From positions 4,445,001 through 4,509,000 of the forward strand of contig NZ_LT629784.1 of assembly GCF_900105595.1 (NCBI RefSeq): DNA of 64,000 nt, given 5' to 3'. Below, piece after piece: positions 17,982 through 26,725 of this stretch. Positions within the stretch are counted from its first letter, which is position 1. Every line of letters starts with the position of its first letter. The notes beneath the pieces are model-generated. The model had not been told where the DNA came from. It saw only the letters and a list, made by a program, of their open reading frames with translations, and ran no database searches. A program made the position numbers and the translations under genes. The DNA is from Stappia sp. ES.058. Lineage in GTDB: Bacteria; Pseudomonadota; Alphaproteobacteria; Rhizobiales; Stappiaceae.

Positions 17982-18942
17982 GATAGTCAAATCCGGTCTC
18001 GCCACCACCATTCAGGATCTGGGCCGCCCCGGCTATTTTCACCTCGGCATTCCCGAAGGCGGCGCAATGGACCGACTGGCAATGCGCGCGGCCAACATGC
18101 TGGTCGGCAATCCCGAGGAGGCCGCCGGCCTCGAAGCCGTTTTCATGGGCCCCGAGATCGCATTCGGCCGCGATCTCAGTGTTGCTGTCACGGGCGCCGA
18201 GATTCCGGTAATGGTCGATGGCGAGCCGCGCGAGACCTGGACCACCTTTACCGTCAAGGCCGGACAGGTGCTCAGTTTCGGTTTCCTGCAGGCTGGCGCG
18301 CGGGCCTATATCGCTGTTTCGGGCGGGATCGCCACCGAACCCGACCTGGGAAGCCGGTCCACCTATCCGATCGGTGCGCTGGGCGGGGTCGAGGGCAGGG
18401 CCGTTCAGCCCGGTGATGACCTGCCGGTGGGAGATGCCCCGCTCGTGCCCGAGGGGCGCAGCGTTCCAGGCACCCTGCGTCGCGGGCCTGCAAATCCCGC
18501 AGAGATACGGGTGTTGACCGGATTATACTGGTATCGCCTGACCGAGTCCGCCGGACAGCAGTTCTTCGACGACACCTGGACTGTCGCTGCCGAGGCGGAC
18601 CGCATGGGGTATCGCTTCAAGGGTGGACGGCCTCTGGAATTCGTCGAACGAGAACAGCCCTTTGGTGCGGGGGCGGATCCGTCGAACATCGTGGACGGCT
18701 GCTATTCCTACGGCTCCATCCAGGTTCCGGGCGGAACCGAGCCCATCGTCCTGCATCGCGACGCTGTGTCGGGTGGCGGCTACTTCACCCTTGGGGCCGT
18801 GATCTCGGCGGACATGGACCTGATCGGCCAATTGCAGCCCAACACGCAGGTCAAGTTCGTCAAGGTGGATATGGAAACAGCCTTGGCCGCCCGTGCCGAA
18901 CGCAAGGCGACGCTGCAGAAGATCCGTGAAGAACTGGCCTAG
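17971..18942 (+). CDS. pxpC: 5-oxoprolinase subunit PxpC (biotin-dependent carboxyltransferase AHS2 family)
   Basis: A 323-residue AHS2-family protein, partner of PxpB. Family features include LATTIQDLGRPGYFHLGIPEGG near the start (shown here in part), AMDRLAMRAANMLVGN, and the late IVLHRDAVSGGGYFTLG. Start ATG 17971; a TTG one codon earlier is also in frame. It is the last gene of the operon and no clear terminator follows. With PxpB, the biotin carrier and the biotin carboxylase it could form a complete biotin-dependent lactam or amide carboxylase, as in urea amidolyase. With PxpA it is a 5-oxoprolinase. Confidence 0.9.
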   Translation: MTLKIVKSGLATTIQDLGRPGYFHLGIPEGGAMDRLAMRAANMLVGNPEEAAGLEAVFMGPEIAFGRDLSVAVTGAEIPVMVDGEPRETWTTFTVKAGQVLSFGFLQAGARAYIAVSGGIATEPDLGSRSTYPIGALGGVEGRAVQPGDDLPVGDAPLVPEGRSVPGTLRRGPANPAEIRVLTGLYWYRLTESAGQQFFDDTWTVAAEADRMGYRFKGGRPLEFVEREQPFGAGADPSNIVDGCYSYGSIQVPGGTEPIVLHRDAVSGGGYFTLGAVISADMDLIGQLQPNTQVKFVKVDMETALAARAERKATLQKIREELA

Positions 18943-19806
18943 GGCGCGGACCCACAAATGAGGCCGCTCTGGCATGGGAAATGGCGAAACGCCGCGAGGA
19001 AGGGCGCGCAGAGCGGGCAGGTTGCCCGTTCTAGCGCGCTGGCGATGCGGTGCGAGGCCATTTCCGTGTCCTCCGGATTTGACCGGATTGCGCCTCTGCT
19101 TCGTCGAGAAGGGCTTGAAAATACTCGGATTTCCTGCGCTTCCGCTTGTTGAGGAAACACAATCCGCCTCAAACCATGGCAATCCCATTTATGGGTCCCA
19201 AACCTAGCTGCGTGGCATCCACAGGCTGTCCCCGGGCTGGCCGTGACGATCGGATGGTGTTGCGTTTTCAGGCTTCCGTGCCCTGATCCCCATCGCGCCC
19301 GAGGCGCATCGCCTCGCCCGGACTTTTGGTCCTTCGGCGTGCGTTCGCGTCGTTGGCCATCCGGGCCTTCACCGGTTGCTGAAGTCTGACAACTTCGGTT
19401 TCCGCAGCATGGCCCGGATGCACAATCTGAAGAAAGCCTGCACTCGGGGCCGGGGCCCGCGAACGTGGGTGGCACGTCATCGCAAAAGCTGGCGGTGTTA
19501 GGGCGTGGCCTCATTCATGGGGCCGTGCAAGAGGGTATCCGACTGAGTGTTGTGTGCCTCTCGCGCCGGTCGTTTCAACGCCGGTGACGCGAGATCATGT
19601 ATCAGAGCGACGCGGTGACCGGCGCGAGACTGGTCGCCGAAACGGTCGCGTTGCCGGCGCTTCGCAGCTTCGCACCTCCGATGGCCGTGGCGAATGGGAG
19701 AGAACAGGTCTGTGACCTGCGGGGTGGCGGTTGCGGTTTCGACGTCGTATAGGGTTTTTCTCTGGTGTGGCCGGAACGTGCCGCGTGTGGAAAGCGGAGA
19801 CGCATT
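18943..19806. other. Gene-poor stretch, no supported gene
   Basis: About 860 bases with only short overlapping reading frames on both strands, none of recognisable family. Base composition is mixed. Small hairpins occur (GAGGCG-CAT-CGCCTC near 19300; CAGGT-CTGTG-ACCTG near 19709). It could be a decayed gene or insertion remnant, and the last 200 bases could be a leader for the next gene. I see no clear riboswitch class. Confidence 0.5.
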
Positions 19807-20331
19807 GTGAGAATCGCCTATACGATGTCGCTAAGGCGTGGTGACATGGATCGCCTGCTTGTTGGGGTCGCCGACGCGCTCGCCGCACGCGGGGTGCGGT
19901 GTTGCGGCGTCGTTCAGATCAATTCGCCCGATTGCGACACCCGAACGTGCGACATGGATGTGCAGGTGCTGCCCGATGGCCCGCGCATTCGCATTTCCCA
20001 GTCGCTCGGTCTCGAGGCGCGCGGCTGCCGGCTTGATGTCGGGGCCCTGGAGACGGCAGTCGGGGAATGCGAACGCCGGCTCGATCCGCAAGCGGATGTC
20101 CTGATCGTCAACAAGTTCGGCAAGCGCGAGGCGGAAGGCGGCGGGTTTCGCGACCTGATCGCCGAGGCGCTGTCGCTGGACATTCCGGTGATCGTCGGGG
20201 TGAACGGCCTCAATGAGGTGGCGTTCCAGGAGTTTTCGGCAGGGACTGCGGTGTCGCTCCCGCCCGATGCGGGGGAGGTGCTTGACTGGGTGCTCGCTGC
20301 CACCGACGCCCGGCTCGGGGAGACGGCCTGA
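19807..20331 (+). CDS. DUF2478-like protein
   Basis: A 174-residue cytoplasmic protein that matches what I know of the DUF2478 family: RIAYTMSLRRGDMDRLL at the start, a Cys-containing strand CCGVVQINSPDCDTRTCDMDV, the core DVLIVNKFGKREAEGGGFRD and IPVIVGV. The NKFGK segment resembles nucleotide-binding P-loop relatives. DUF2478 genes are often found near molybdate or cofactor genes, but none is adjacent here. I start at GTG 19807; ATG 19825 is possible and an earlier ATG at 19765 has no family support. Function unknown. Confidence 0.75.
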   Translation: MRIAYTMSLRRGDMDRLLVGVADALAARGVRCCGVVQINSPDCDTRTCDMDVQVLPDGPRIRISQSLGLEARGCRLDVGALETAVGECERRLDPQADVLIVNKFGKREAEGGGFRDLIAEALSLDIPVIVGVNGLNEVAFQEFSAGTAVSLPPDAGEVLDWVLAATDARLGETA

Positions 20332-20345
20332 TCCGCGGTACGGAT

Positions 20346-20588
20346 GTGCGGGGGGTATCCCCTGCGACCGGGCTCCCGACACCGCGACAACGATCGGCCG
20401 TGTGTGCTGCGGCGCTCGATGCCCGCAGGCGGCCGGCTGAATTTTCCTGCACTGCGCTGTTCTTCCTCGCATTCGGTCTTTACATTGCCATGGTCTACGC
20501 AACCGGTTTCTTTCCAGCTACGGCCTTGGCCCTGTGCCTCTTTCTGCGCGGCGCTCGTGCCGGCACATCCGTCTTCGACGTTTTTTGA
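20346..20588 (+). pseudogene. TctB-like membrane protein remnant
   Basis: An 80-residue frame whose second half (ALFFLAFGLYIAMVYATGF, then FPATALALCLFLRGAR) looks like the middle two membrane helices of TctB, the small subunit of tripartite tricarboxylate transporters. The N-terminal 30 residues are Arg-rich and non-membrane, and the frame stops right after the third helix region, so both ends are missing. No TctA or TctC gene is near. I read it as a decayed TctB fragment; a small genuine membrane protein is the alternative. Confidence 0.4.
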
Positions 20589-20618
20589 ACATCCCATGGC
20601 CCCGGGGACCCTCAAGCC

Positions 20619-21659
20619 TTGTCTAGTGTCGCTGCCGTCTTCCGCTATGTCCTCAGCCTGTCCGTCGGCCTGACGGGGGGCGCCGTTTTCTATCTTCTTG
20701 GCCTGCCGTTGCCCTGGATGCTGGGCGCCATGCTGCTGACGTTGATCTGCAGCGTGTCCGGTTTGCCGCTGGCGTCGCCGAAGTCGGCGCGGCCGGCGAT
20801 GAGCGCCACAATCGGGGTGGTGCTTGGAACCTATTTTCAGCCGGACCTGTTCGCACATGTCGGCGAATGGGCATTCAGCATTTCCGCACTTCTGGTCTTC
20901 ATTGCGCTCGCCGGCGGCATCGGCGTGACCTACTTTCATTTTGTCGGACGGATGGACTGGAAGACGTCCTATTTCGCCGGCATGCCCGGCGGGCTGATCG
21001 AGATGGTCCTGGCCGCCGATGCCAATGGGGCGGATTCCCGCAAGGTCGCGCTGGTTCACTCCACCCGCGTTTTTCTCACCGTGATGATGCTTCCGCCGCT
21101 GGTCACCTGGATGGAAGGTGCCGCCGGACCTGCGTCGGCGCGCCCGATGATGCCCGTTACCGGCGAGAGCGTTCTGCTGGTGGTCGTCCTCGCCGCAGGT
21201 GGGGCGCTACTCGGGCGTTTGCTGCATTTGCCGGCGCGTTATCTGATGGGTCCGATGCTGCTTTGCGCCGTGCTCAATCTGTCCGGCGTGTTGCACGGTC
21301 TCGCCCCGCCGACGTTGCTCGTCTGGGGCGCGCAGATTGTTATCGGGACGGTGATCGGTTGCCGGTTTATCGGCGTGGACTGGCGACATGTTGTCGGCGT
21401 CGTGACGCTGACGGCGGGGTCGATCCTTGCGTTCCTGTGCCTCGCCTTCGCCGTCGCCTTCCTGCTCCAAGCGGTGATGAGCATCCCCCTCGCGCAGGGC
21501 GTCCTCGCCTTCGCGCCCGGTGGTGTTGCGGAAATGAGCCTCGTGGCGATCGCGCTGCACGCCGATGCAGCTTTCGTCGCGCTGCACCACGTGATTCGGA
21601 TTTCCGTGGTGATGGCTTTCGCGCCGCTTGTCTTCAAGCTCTTGAAGCGCGGCACGTAA
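20619..21659 (+). CDS. AbrB family membrane protein
   Basis: A 346-residue, very hydrophobic protein of the AbrB/'ammonia monooxygenase' membrane family (an internally duplicated domain of about 160 residues). The first copy has LPLPWMLGAMLLTL, and AGMPGGLIEMVLAAD with a charged end; the second copy has PARYLMGPMLLCAVL and AFAPGGVAEMSLVAI. About ten membrane segments are expected. The proteins are inner-membrane and their substrate is poorly known; they are often next to TctABC-type transport genes, which fits the TctB-like remnant upstream. The only in-frame start near the N-terminus is TTG 20619, so the true start is uncertain. Confidence 0.88.
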   Translation: MSSVAAVFRYVLSLSVGLTGGAVFYLLGLPLPWMLGAMLLTLICSVSGLPLASPKSARPAMSATIGVVLGTYFQPDLFAHVGEWAFSISALLVFIALAGGIGVTYFHFVGRMDWKTSYFAGMPGGLIEMVLAADANGADSRKVALVHSTRVFLTVMMLPPLVTWMEGAAGPASARPMMPVTGESVLLVVVLAAGGALLGRLLHLPARYLMGPMLLCAVLNLSGVLHGLAPPTLLVWGAQIVIGTVIGCRFIGVDWRHVVGVVTLTAGSILAFLCLAFAVAFLLQAVMSIPLAQGVLAFAPGGVAEMSLVAIALHADAAFVALHHVIRISVVMAFAPLVFKLLKRGT

Positions 21660-21725
21660 AACGGCAGTTGCTGGTGAGACGATCGGGGTCTTGTCCCCTG
21701 CAAGGGCGGGCATGCGGTCCGCACC

Positions 21726-22730
21726 CTAAAGGCAACCGCGCGTTGTCCCGCGCAGGATGAGTTCGCCGGTGAACTTGACCTGCTCCGGGCGCGGGGCACT
21801 CGCTTCGATGTTTTCCAGCAGAATTCGAACCGCTTCCGGCACCATTGTTTCCGGCGGCTGGGTCACTGTCGTCAGAGAATAGGACGGCCAGGCGGCCATG
21901 GGGGCGTTGTCATAGCCGATTACGGCAACATCCCGCGGCACGGCCAGGCCAAGCTCATGACGCAAGACGTCCAGGGCGGCGACGGCCATGTGGTCGTTCG
22001 CGCAAAACAGCGCATCGGGAAAAGGCGGGGTGGCAAACAGGCGACGCGTGGCCGCGCAGGCCTCCTCGCGATCATAGTGCCCGACATCCTCGCGGTAGAG
22101 CGTCCGGCCGTGGTCGGACAGGATCCGGGTGAAGCCCATGCGGCGGTCCCGGTCGGTGGAACTGCCCGGCCAGCCTGCGAGATAGGCAATGCGCTCATGC
22201 CCGCAGCACAGCAGGAACCGGGCAACCTTCTCGCCGCCGTCGACATTGTCCGAGCTCACCGCAGACAGCGTTTTGTCGTCGAGCGTCCGGTTGAACAGGA
22301 CGACGGGAATTCCGCTTGATGCGCATTTCGCCGCGAACTCCGAAGACAGTCCGGCGGACACCATGATCAGTCCGTCAACCTGGTATTCCAGCAACTCCCC
22401 CAGAACGGCATCCATCTTGTCGGACGACTGATGGGTGAAGAACATGAGCGCGTGAAAGCCGTTTTGCTGCAGCTCGCGCGAGAGCTTTTCCAGGACGTTC
22501 GGATAATAGAGGTTGTCGAGATAGGCGACCACGATCCCGACGATGCCCGAACGCCGGGTAATGAGGGAGCGGGCAATCTTGTTCGGCCGGTAGCCAAGGG
22601 CGCGGGCGGCTTCGAGTACCTTTGCCCGGGTTTCCACCGAGACACTGGCACCGGGCGTGAAGGTGCGGCTGACCGCCGATTGGCTGACTCCGGCCTCGCG
22701 GGCGACGTCGAGAGAGGTTACGCTTGCCAT
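21726..22730 (-). CDS. LacI family transcriptional regulator
   Basis: A 334-residue LacI/GalR regulator. The helix-turn-helix is near residues 5-25 (TSLDVAREAGVSQSAVSRTF), followed by the hinge region (ALGYRPNKIARSLITRRS) and a periplasmic-binding-like domain (VGIVVAYLDNLYYPNVLE, later AVIGYDNAPMAAWPSYSLTT). ATG 22730 is preferred; an upstream in-frame start at 22754 adds eight residues. It is the last gene of a minus-strand unit with an SDR and a HisD-like dehydrogenase and probably represses it. The inducer is unknown. Confidence 0.92.
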   Translation of the reverse strand: MASVTSLDVAREAGVSQSAVSRTFTPGASVSVETRAKVLEAARALGYRPNKIARSLITRRSGIVGIVVAYLDNLYYPNVLEKLSRELQQNGFHALMFFTHQSSDKMDAVLGELLEYQVDGLIMVSAGLSSEFAAKCASSGIPVVLFNRTLDDKTLSAVSSDNVDGGEKVARFLLCCGHERIAYLAGWPGSSTDRDRRMGFTRILSDHGRTLYREDVGHYDREEACAATRRLFATPPFPDALFCANDHMAVAALDVLRHELGLAVPRDVAVIGYDNAPMAAWPSYSLTTVTQPPETMVPEAVRILLENIEASAPRPEQVKFTGELILRGTTRGCL

Positions 22731-22734
22731 CGCT

Positions 22735-23505
22735 CTATCCGGCCGTCCAGCCACCGTCGATCATGACCGAGGACCCGGTGATGAGCGCGGCGGAATCCGA
22801 TGCCAGGAAGACCACGGCCCCGGTGACGTCGGTGACCTCCCCGACCCGGCCGAGATGGATTTTGGAGCGGATCCAGTCCATGCGATCCGGATCCTGCATC
22901 GTCGTCGCCGTCAGCGCGGTCGCGACGAATGTGGGGCAGATCGTGTTCACGCGGATGGCGTGCTTGCCGAGCTCGATCGCCATGGCCTTGGTCAGACCTT
23001 CCAGCGCATGTTTCGATGCGGCGTAGACCGTTCGGTCGACACCGCCGACGTGGCCCATCTGGCTCGACGTCTGGATAATCGACCCCCCGCGTCCTTCTGC
23101 GATCATGCCGCGCGCGACCGATTGCGCGATGAAATAGGCGGCCCGCACATTCACCGAGAACACCGCGTCGAAATCATCGGGCGTTGCGTCCAGAAACGGG
23201 CCCGGGCGGTTGATCCCGGCGTTGTTGAACAGGATGTCGAAGGCACCCGCCCGTTCGATCGCTGCAAGGGCGGCCGACAGGTCGGCAACATCCAGCGGCA
23301 GGATTTCCGCCTTCCCGCCCGCTTTGCGGATTGCTTCGGCCGCGTCGGTCAGATCATCGCGTGAGCGCGCTGCGAGCACGACATGCGCACCCGCCTCGGC
23401 GAGGGCCGCAGCCGATGCCAAGCCGATGCCCCGGCTGGCGCCGGTGACGAGCGCACGCTTGCCGTCCAGACGGAACGAAGGCGGCTTTGGCAGAAAAACG
23501 CTCAT
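22735..23505 (-). CDS. SDR family oxidoreductase
   Basis: A 256-residue classical SDR with TGASRGIG cofactor motif, NNAGI, active-site Ser in IQTSSQMGHVGG, and catalytic Tyr/Lys in TVYAASKHAL. It ends TGSSVMIDGGWTAG. I start at MSVFLPKPP (23505); a longer frame to 23562 has no family support. It lies between the LacI regulator (four bases away) and the HisD-like dehydrogenase. In a sulfopropanediol-type pathway this SDR could interconvert the alcohol isomers; this is inference. Confidence 0.9.
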   Translation of the reverse strand: MSVFLPKPPSFRLDGKRALVTGASRGIGLASAAALAEAGAHVVLAARSRDDLTDAAEAIRKAGGKAEILPLDVADLSAALAAIERAGAFDILFNNAGINRPGPFLDATPDDFDAVFSVNVRAAYFIAQSVARGMIAEGRGGSIIQTSSQMGHVGGVDRTVYAASKHALEGLTKAMAIELGKHAIRVNTICPTFVATALTATTMQDPDRMDWIRSKIHLGRVGEVTDVTGAVVFLASDSAALITGSSVMIDGGWTAG

Positions 23506-23562
23506 GTCTTGGATCGTCCTTCCTTTGGCAGGCGGGGTCTGCGACATGCCGGTGCGCGGCAT

Positions 23563-24870
23563 CTATTCGGCCGGCTTTCCATAGCCGACATGTAGCCCAC
23601 CGTATCGGCGAACCCGGATGTTCGCCTGTTCGGCATGACCGACAAACCCCTCGAGCAGACACAGGCGCGAACAGGTGCGCGCGATATCGGCCGCAGCCTC
23701 GTCGCTGGTGATGCGTTGATAGCTATGCGTTTTCAGGAACTTTCCGACCCATAACCCGCCGGTGTACCGCCCGGCTTGCCGTGTGGGCAGCGTATGGTTC
23801 GTGCCGATGACCTTGTCGCCGTTTGCGACATTGGTGCGCGGGCCGAGGAACAAGGCGCCGTAACAGGTCATCTTTTCGAGGAACCAGTCGTCCCGGTCGG
23901 TCATGACCTGGACATGCTCGAAGGCGAGATCGTCGGCAACGGCGAGCATTTCCTCATAGGTGTCGCAGACGATGACCTGACCGTAATCGGCCCAGCTCCG
24001 CCCCGCGGTCTCCGCCGTCGGCAAGATCGCAAGCAGTCGGTCGATTTCCAAAAGCGTGTCTTCCGCTAGGCGGCGCGAATTGGTGATCAGGACCGCAGGC
24101 GAATCGTAACCGTGTTCGGCCTGTCCCAGAAGATCAGTGGCGCAAAGCTCGCCATCCACGGTTTCGTCGGCGATGAGCAGCGTTTCCGTCGGACCGGCGA
24201 AAAGATCTATGCCGACGCGGCCGAACAACTGCCGTTTGGCTTCAGCCACATAGGCGTTGCCCGGCCCGACAAGCATGTGCACCGGATCGATCGTCTCTGT
24301 GCCGAGGGCCAGCGCTCCAACAGCCTGGATGCCGCCGAGCACGTAGATTTCATGGGCTCCGCCGAGGTGCATCGCGGCGATGACTGCGGGATTGGGCGTT
24401 CCCTTGAACGGCGGTGTGGCGGCGGCGATGCGCGGCACGCCCGCGACCGAGGCTGTGGCAACCGACATATGCGCGGAGGCGACCATGGGAAATTTTCCGC
24501 CGGGCACGTAGCAGCCGACCGATTGCACCGGGATCGTCTTGTGGCCGAGCACGACGCCCGGCATGGTTTCGATCTCGATATCGCGCATGGAGGCGCGTTG
24601 CGCCTTCGCAAAGCCGCGCACCTGATCCTGCGCGAAGCGGATGTCCTCCATGTCCCGGGTCGAGACCTGGTTCATCAGGGCCGCGATTTCGGATTCGCTC
24701 AGTCGAAATGAGGTCGGAGAGTAGCCATCGAATTTTTCCGAAAGGTCGCGCACTGCTGCGTCGCCTTCCTGTCCGATCCTCGTGAGGATTTCCTCGACGC
24801 CGGCGCGAATCCGCACGTCGTCTTGCGACCGTTCGCCGTCGGATCGTCCGTGTTTCAGGTGGGTAATCAT
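23563..24870 (-). CDS. Histidinol-dehydrogenase-family enzyme, HpsN-like
   Basis: A 435-residue member of the histidinol dehydrogenase superfamily, NAD-dependent alcohol-to-acid dehydrogenases. Conserved elements are [48 protein letters not shown], the Zn-ligand motif GQAEHG, the catalytic FEHVQV (Glu-His), and GTNHTLPT. The [10 protein letters not shown] segment in place of the PLPST pattern of true HisD, and the absence of any his gene nearby, point to a catabolic paralogue such as sulfopropanediol 3-dehydrogenase (HpsN). It is transcribed with an SDR and a LacI regulator. Start ATG 24870. The substrate assignment is tentative. Confidence 0.85.
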   Translation of the reverse strand: MITHLKHGRSDGERSQDDVRIRAGVEEILTRIGQEGDAAVRDLSEKFDGYSPTSFRLSESEIAALMNQVSTRDMEDIRFAQDQVRGFAKAQRASMRDIEIETMPGVVLGHKTIPVQSVGCYVPGGKFPMVASAHMSVATASVAGVPRIAAATPPFKGTPNPAVIAAMHLGGAHEIYVLGGIQAVGALALGTETIDPVHMLVGPGNAYVAEAKRQLFGRVGIDLFAGPTETLLIADETVDGELCATDLLGQAEHGYDSPAVLITNSRRLAEDTLLEIDRLLAILPTAETAGRSWADYGQVIVCDTYEEMLAVADDLAFEHVQVMTDRDDWFLEKMTCYGALFLGPRTNVANGDKVIGTNHTLPTRQAGRYTGGLWVGKFLKTHSYQRITSDEAAADIARTCSRLCLLEGFVGHAEQANIRVRRYGGLHVGYGKPAE

Positions 24871-25095
24871 GTTTTGCTTCTGACTTGGTGTATTGTGACG
24901 CCATAATCATACAATTCTGCATAAACTATCCATGATATCGCTGATAGCCAAGGTCTCTGCGGCAGTTCTGAGGGACCGATGGACGAGAGTTTGCGCGAGC
25001 TTGTCGCAACCGATGCCGCACGCAGGCAATCGCCATTGACCGGGTTATCGGCGCGGCCTTAGGATCGCGCACAAATCCTGGTTGTTGATGCTGGA

Positions 25096-25650
25096 ATGGA
25101 TGATCTGATGATTGAATTCGTTTTTCGCGCAGCGCGCCGTATTGGGACGGTCGCTCCGTGTGTTTCCGCCTTTGTCTTCGCGTTGTTGCTGGGAGCCGCC
25201 GGACCGGCGCTTGCGCAAACGGCTGAGAGCGCGCCCTCCGGCGAAACGCCGCAGAACTGGGTCGTGCAATGCGGTGAGGAAACGCCCAAGCGTTGCCGTG
25301 CGGTCCAGAACATCGTGATGCAGAAAACCAGCCAGCGTCTCTTGACGGTTGTGGTCGAGCCGCGCGAAGGGGCCCCCAATCACGCACTTGTTCTGGCCTT
25401 GCCGCACGGTGTGTTTCTGCCAGCCGGTGCTACCGTCAAGGTCGACGACGGCGCGCCGTCGCCGATGGTGATCCAGACCAGCGACGCGAACGGTGCCTAC
25501 GCGGGAATGGCGATCAACGACGAATTGCTGGCATCGCTCAAGAAAGGCACCCAGCTGACGGTTGCGTTCAAGACGGCGCAGCGCAAGGACATCGCAGTGC
25601 CGGTGACACTGATCGGGTTCACCGCCGCATATACCCAGTTGGGCGGCTAA
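25096..25650 (+). CDS. IalB (invasion-associated locus B) family protein
   Basis: A 184-residue exported protein. It starts with a Met-rich segment, then a signal peptide (VFALLLGAAGPALAQ, cleavage near residue 41). The mature part has the family pattern NWVVQCGEE...RCRAVQNIV with a Cys pair, and VEPREGAPNHALVLALPHGVFLP followed by two beta-rich halves. IalB proteins sit in the periplasm or outer membrane and were first linked to host-cell invasion in Bartonella; in free-living relatives the role is unclear. A second in-frame start (25108) is four residues later. A perfect bidirectional terminator follows. Confidence 0.88.
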   Translation: MDDLMIEFVFRAARRIGTVAPCVSAFVFALLLGAAGPALAQTAESAPSGETPQNWVVQCGEETPKRCRAVQNIVMQKTSQRLLTVVVEPREGAPNHALVLALPHGVFLPAGATVKVDDGAPSPMVIQTSDANGAYAGMAINDELLASLKKGTQLTVAFKTAQRKDIAVPVTLIGFTAAYTQLGG

Positions 25651-25683
25651 ACCCGCTTCCCGCATTGCTGATCCACGCAAAAC

Positions 25684-25714
25684 AAATCGCCGCCTTCGTG
25701 CAAGGCGGCGATTT
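25684..25714. terminator. Perfect bidirectional rho-independent terminator
   Basis: AAATCGCCGCCTT (25684-25696) pairs with AAGGCGGCGATTT (25702-25714) over the loop CGTGC, giving a 13-base perfect stem with A and T runs at its ends. It stands between the converging ialB-like and sapC-like genes and would stop transcription from both sides. Confidence 0.9.
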
Positions 25715-25747
25715 TCATGTTTACGCTTGCCCTTGATACAAAGCGCG

Positions 25748-26518
25748 TTACCCGTCCTGTTCCAGCCGAACCAGTTCGCCCCAGTTTCGCATCGACAGCA
25801 TGTGGCTATAAATCGCCGTCAGCGCGTCGGCGTGCCGCAGTTCGAGGAATGCCTCGTCCGAAAGTGCCGCCAAGCGTTTCTCGTCGACAACGAGGAAATC
25901 ATTTACCGTCAGGACTTCGCCTGATGCCAGGGTAAAACGCCCCGAGTTCGGCACCAGAAGGTCATGCTCGGAGAGTTTGGCGAGAATCGTCTCGCTCGCC
26001 AGAGCCTCCCGCTGGAAGGCGCCGCAGAACTCCAGCGCCTTGCGCGTGATCTCAGCCGGCTCGCCGTCTTCAAACAGCAGGCTGCCCTCGTCTGTTGCGA
26101 TCTTGTCGCTGTCTGCATCCATGCACAGGACGAATTCGCTCTGGTCCTCGCTTCGTGCCAGCACGAATGGATACCGGCGTACGTAGGAGGGAATGTAGGT
26201 GTTCGCCTGCCAGTTGCCGGCTTCGTCTACAAACAGGTTTTTCCCTGTGCGCAGGCCAAGCACGGCCACCGCTGCGGGCGGCGTGGTCCCGGCCGCGAAC
26301 ACGATGGGGTAGTGCCGGGCAGCGGCGGCGAACTCGACGGCATTCAACGGCGCCGCATGGCTGCCCCTGGAAAATGTGTAGTTGGGGGTCAGGTCCACGC
26401 GAACGTTCGCGTGACGTTCGGCCCGAATGGCTTCCGGGCGGCTGTAAAACAGCGGCATGCCCGAGGGGGCTGCCTCCGCCGCGCGCGGTGCGGTGCCGTC
26501 GGCCTCTGACTTTGTCAT
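25748..26518 (-). CDS. SapC family protein
   Basis: A 256-residue SapC-family protein. Visible features: YSRPEAIRAERHANVRVDLT near the N-terminus, a hydrophobic strand FAAAARHYPIVFAAG, IPSYVRRYPFVLARS in the middle, and a DFLVVDEKRLAALSDEAF segment. Family members are named after a Campylobacter surface-layer transporter gene, but their function in alphaproteobacteria is not established and this one has no signal peptide. ATG 26518 is used; a frame to 26734 adds 72 residues of low-complexity sequence with no match. A hairpin terminator shared with the IalB gene lies beyond its stop. Confidence 0.85.
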   Translation of the reverse strand: MTKSEADGTAPRAAEAAPSGMPLFYSRPEAIRAERHANVRVDLTPNYTFSRGSHAAPLNAVEFAAAARHYPIVFAAGTTPPAAVAVLGLRTGKNLFVDEAGNWQANTYIPSYVRRYPFVLARSEDQSEFVLCMDADSDKIATDEGSLLFEDGEPAEITRKALEFCGAFQREALASETILAKLSEHDLLVPNSGRFTLASGEVLTVNDFLVVDEKRLAALSDEAFLELRHADALTAIYSHMLSMRNWGELVRLEQDG

Positions 26519-26725
26519 ACTGGGTCGTCCTTCGCCGGTTGGGACGTTGCGGGAGAGCCGGGCGAATCTCGGACAGACCCGGTCGACTGGCACTTTTTGT
26601 ACAATTCCTGCCCCATGTTGCCTAGGGTCGGAAGCTGGGTATATGCATACTGTCGGTTGCGATGATGCCGGTGTCGGCGCTCTCGCTTCGCGAAATCCGC
26701 ACCTGCTGCGAAACCGGGGCCGTCC

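Noticed and set aside
18974..19207. Short frames in the 18.9-19.6 kb gap
   Set aside because: No match to any family I know, short and overlapping on both strands.
19914..21059. 381-codon minus-strand frame
   Set aside because: Antisense to the DUF2478 and AbrB genes, with Arg/Gln/Ser-rich shadow composition.
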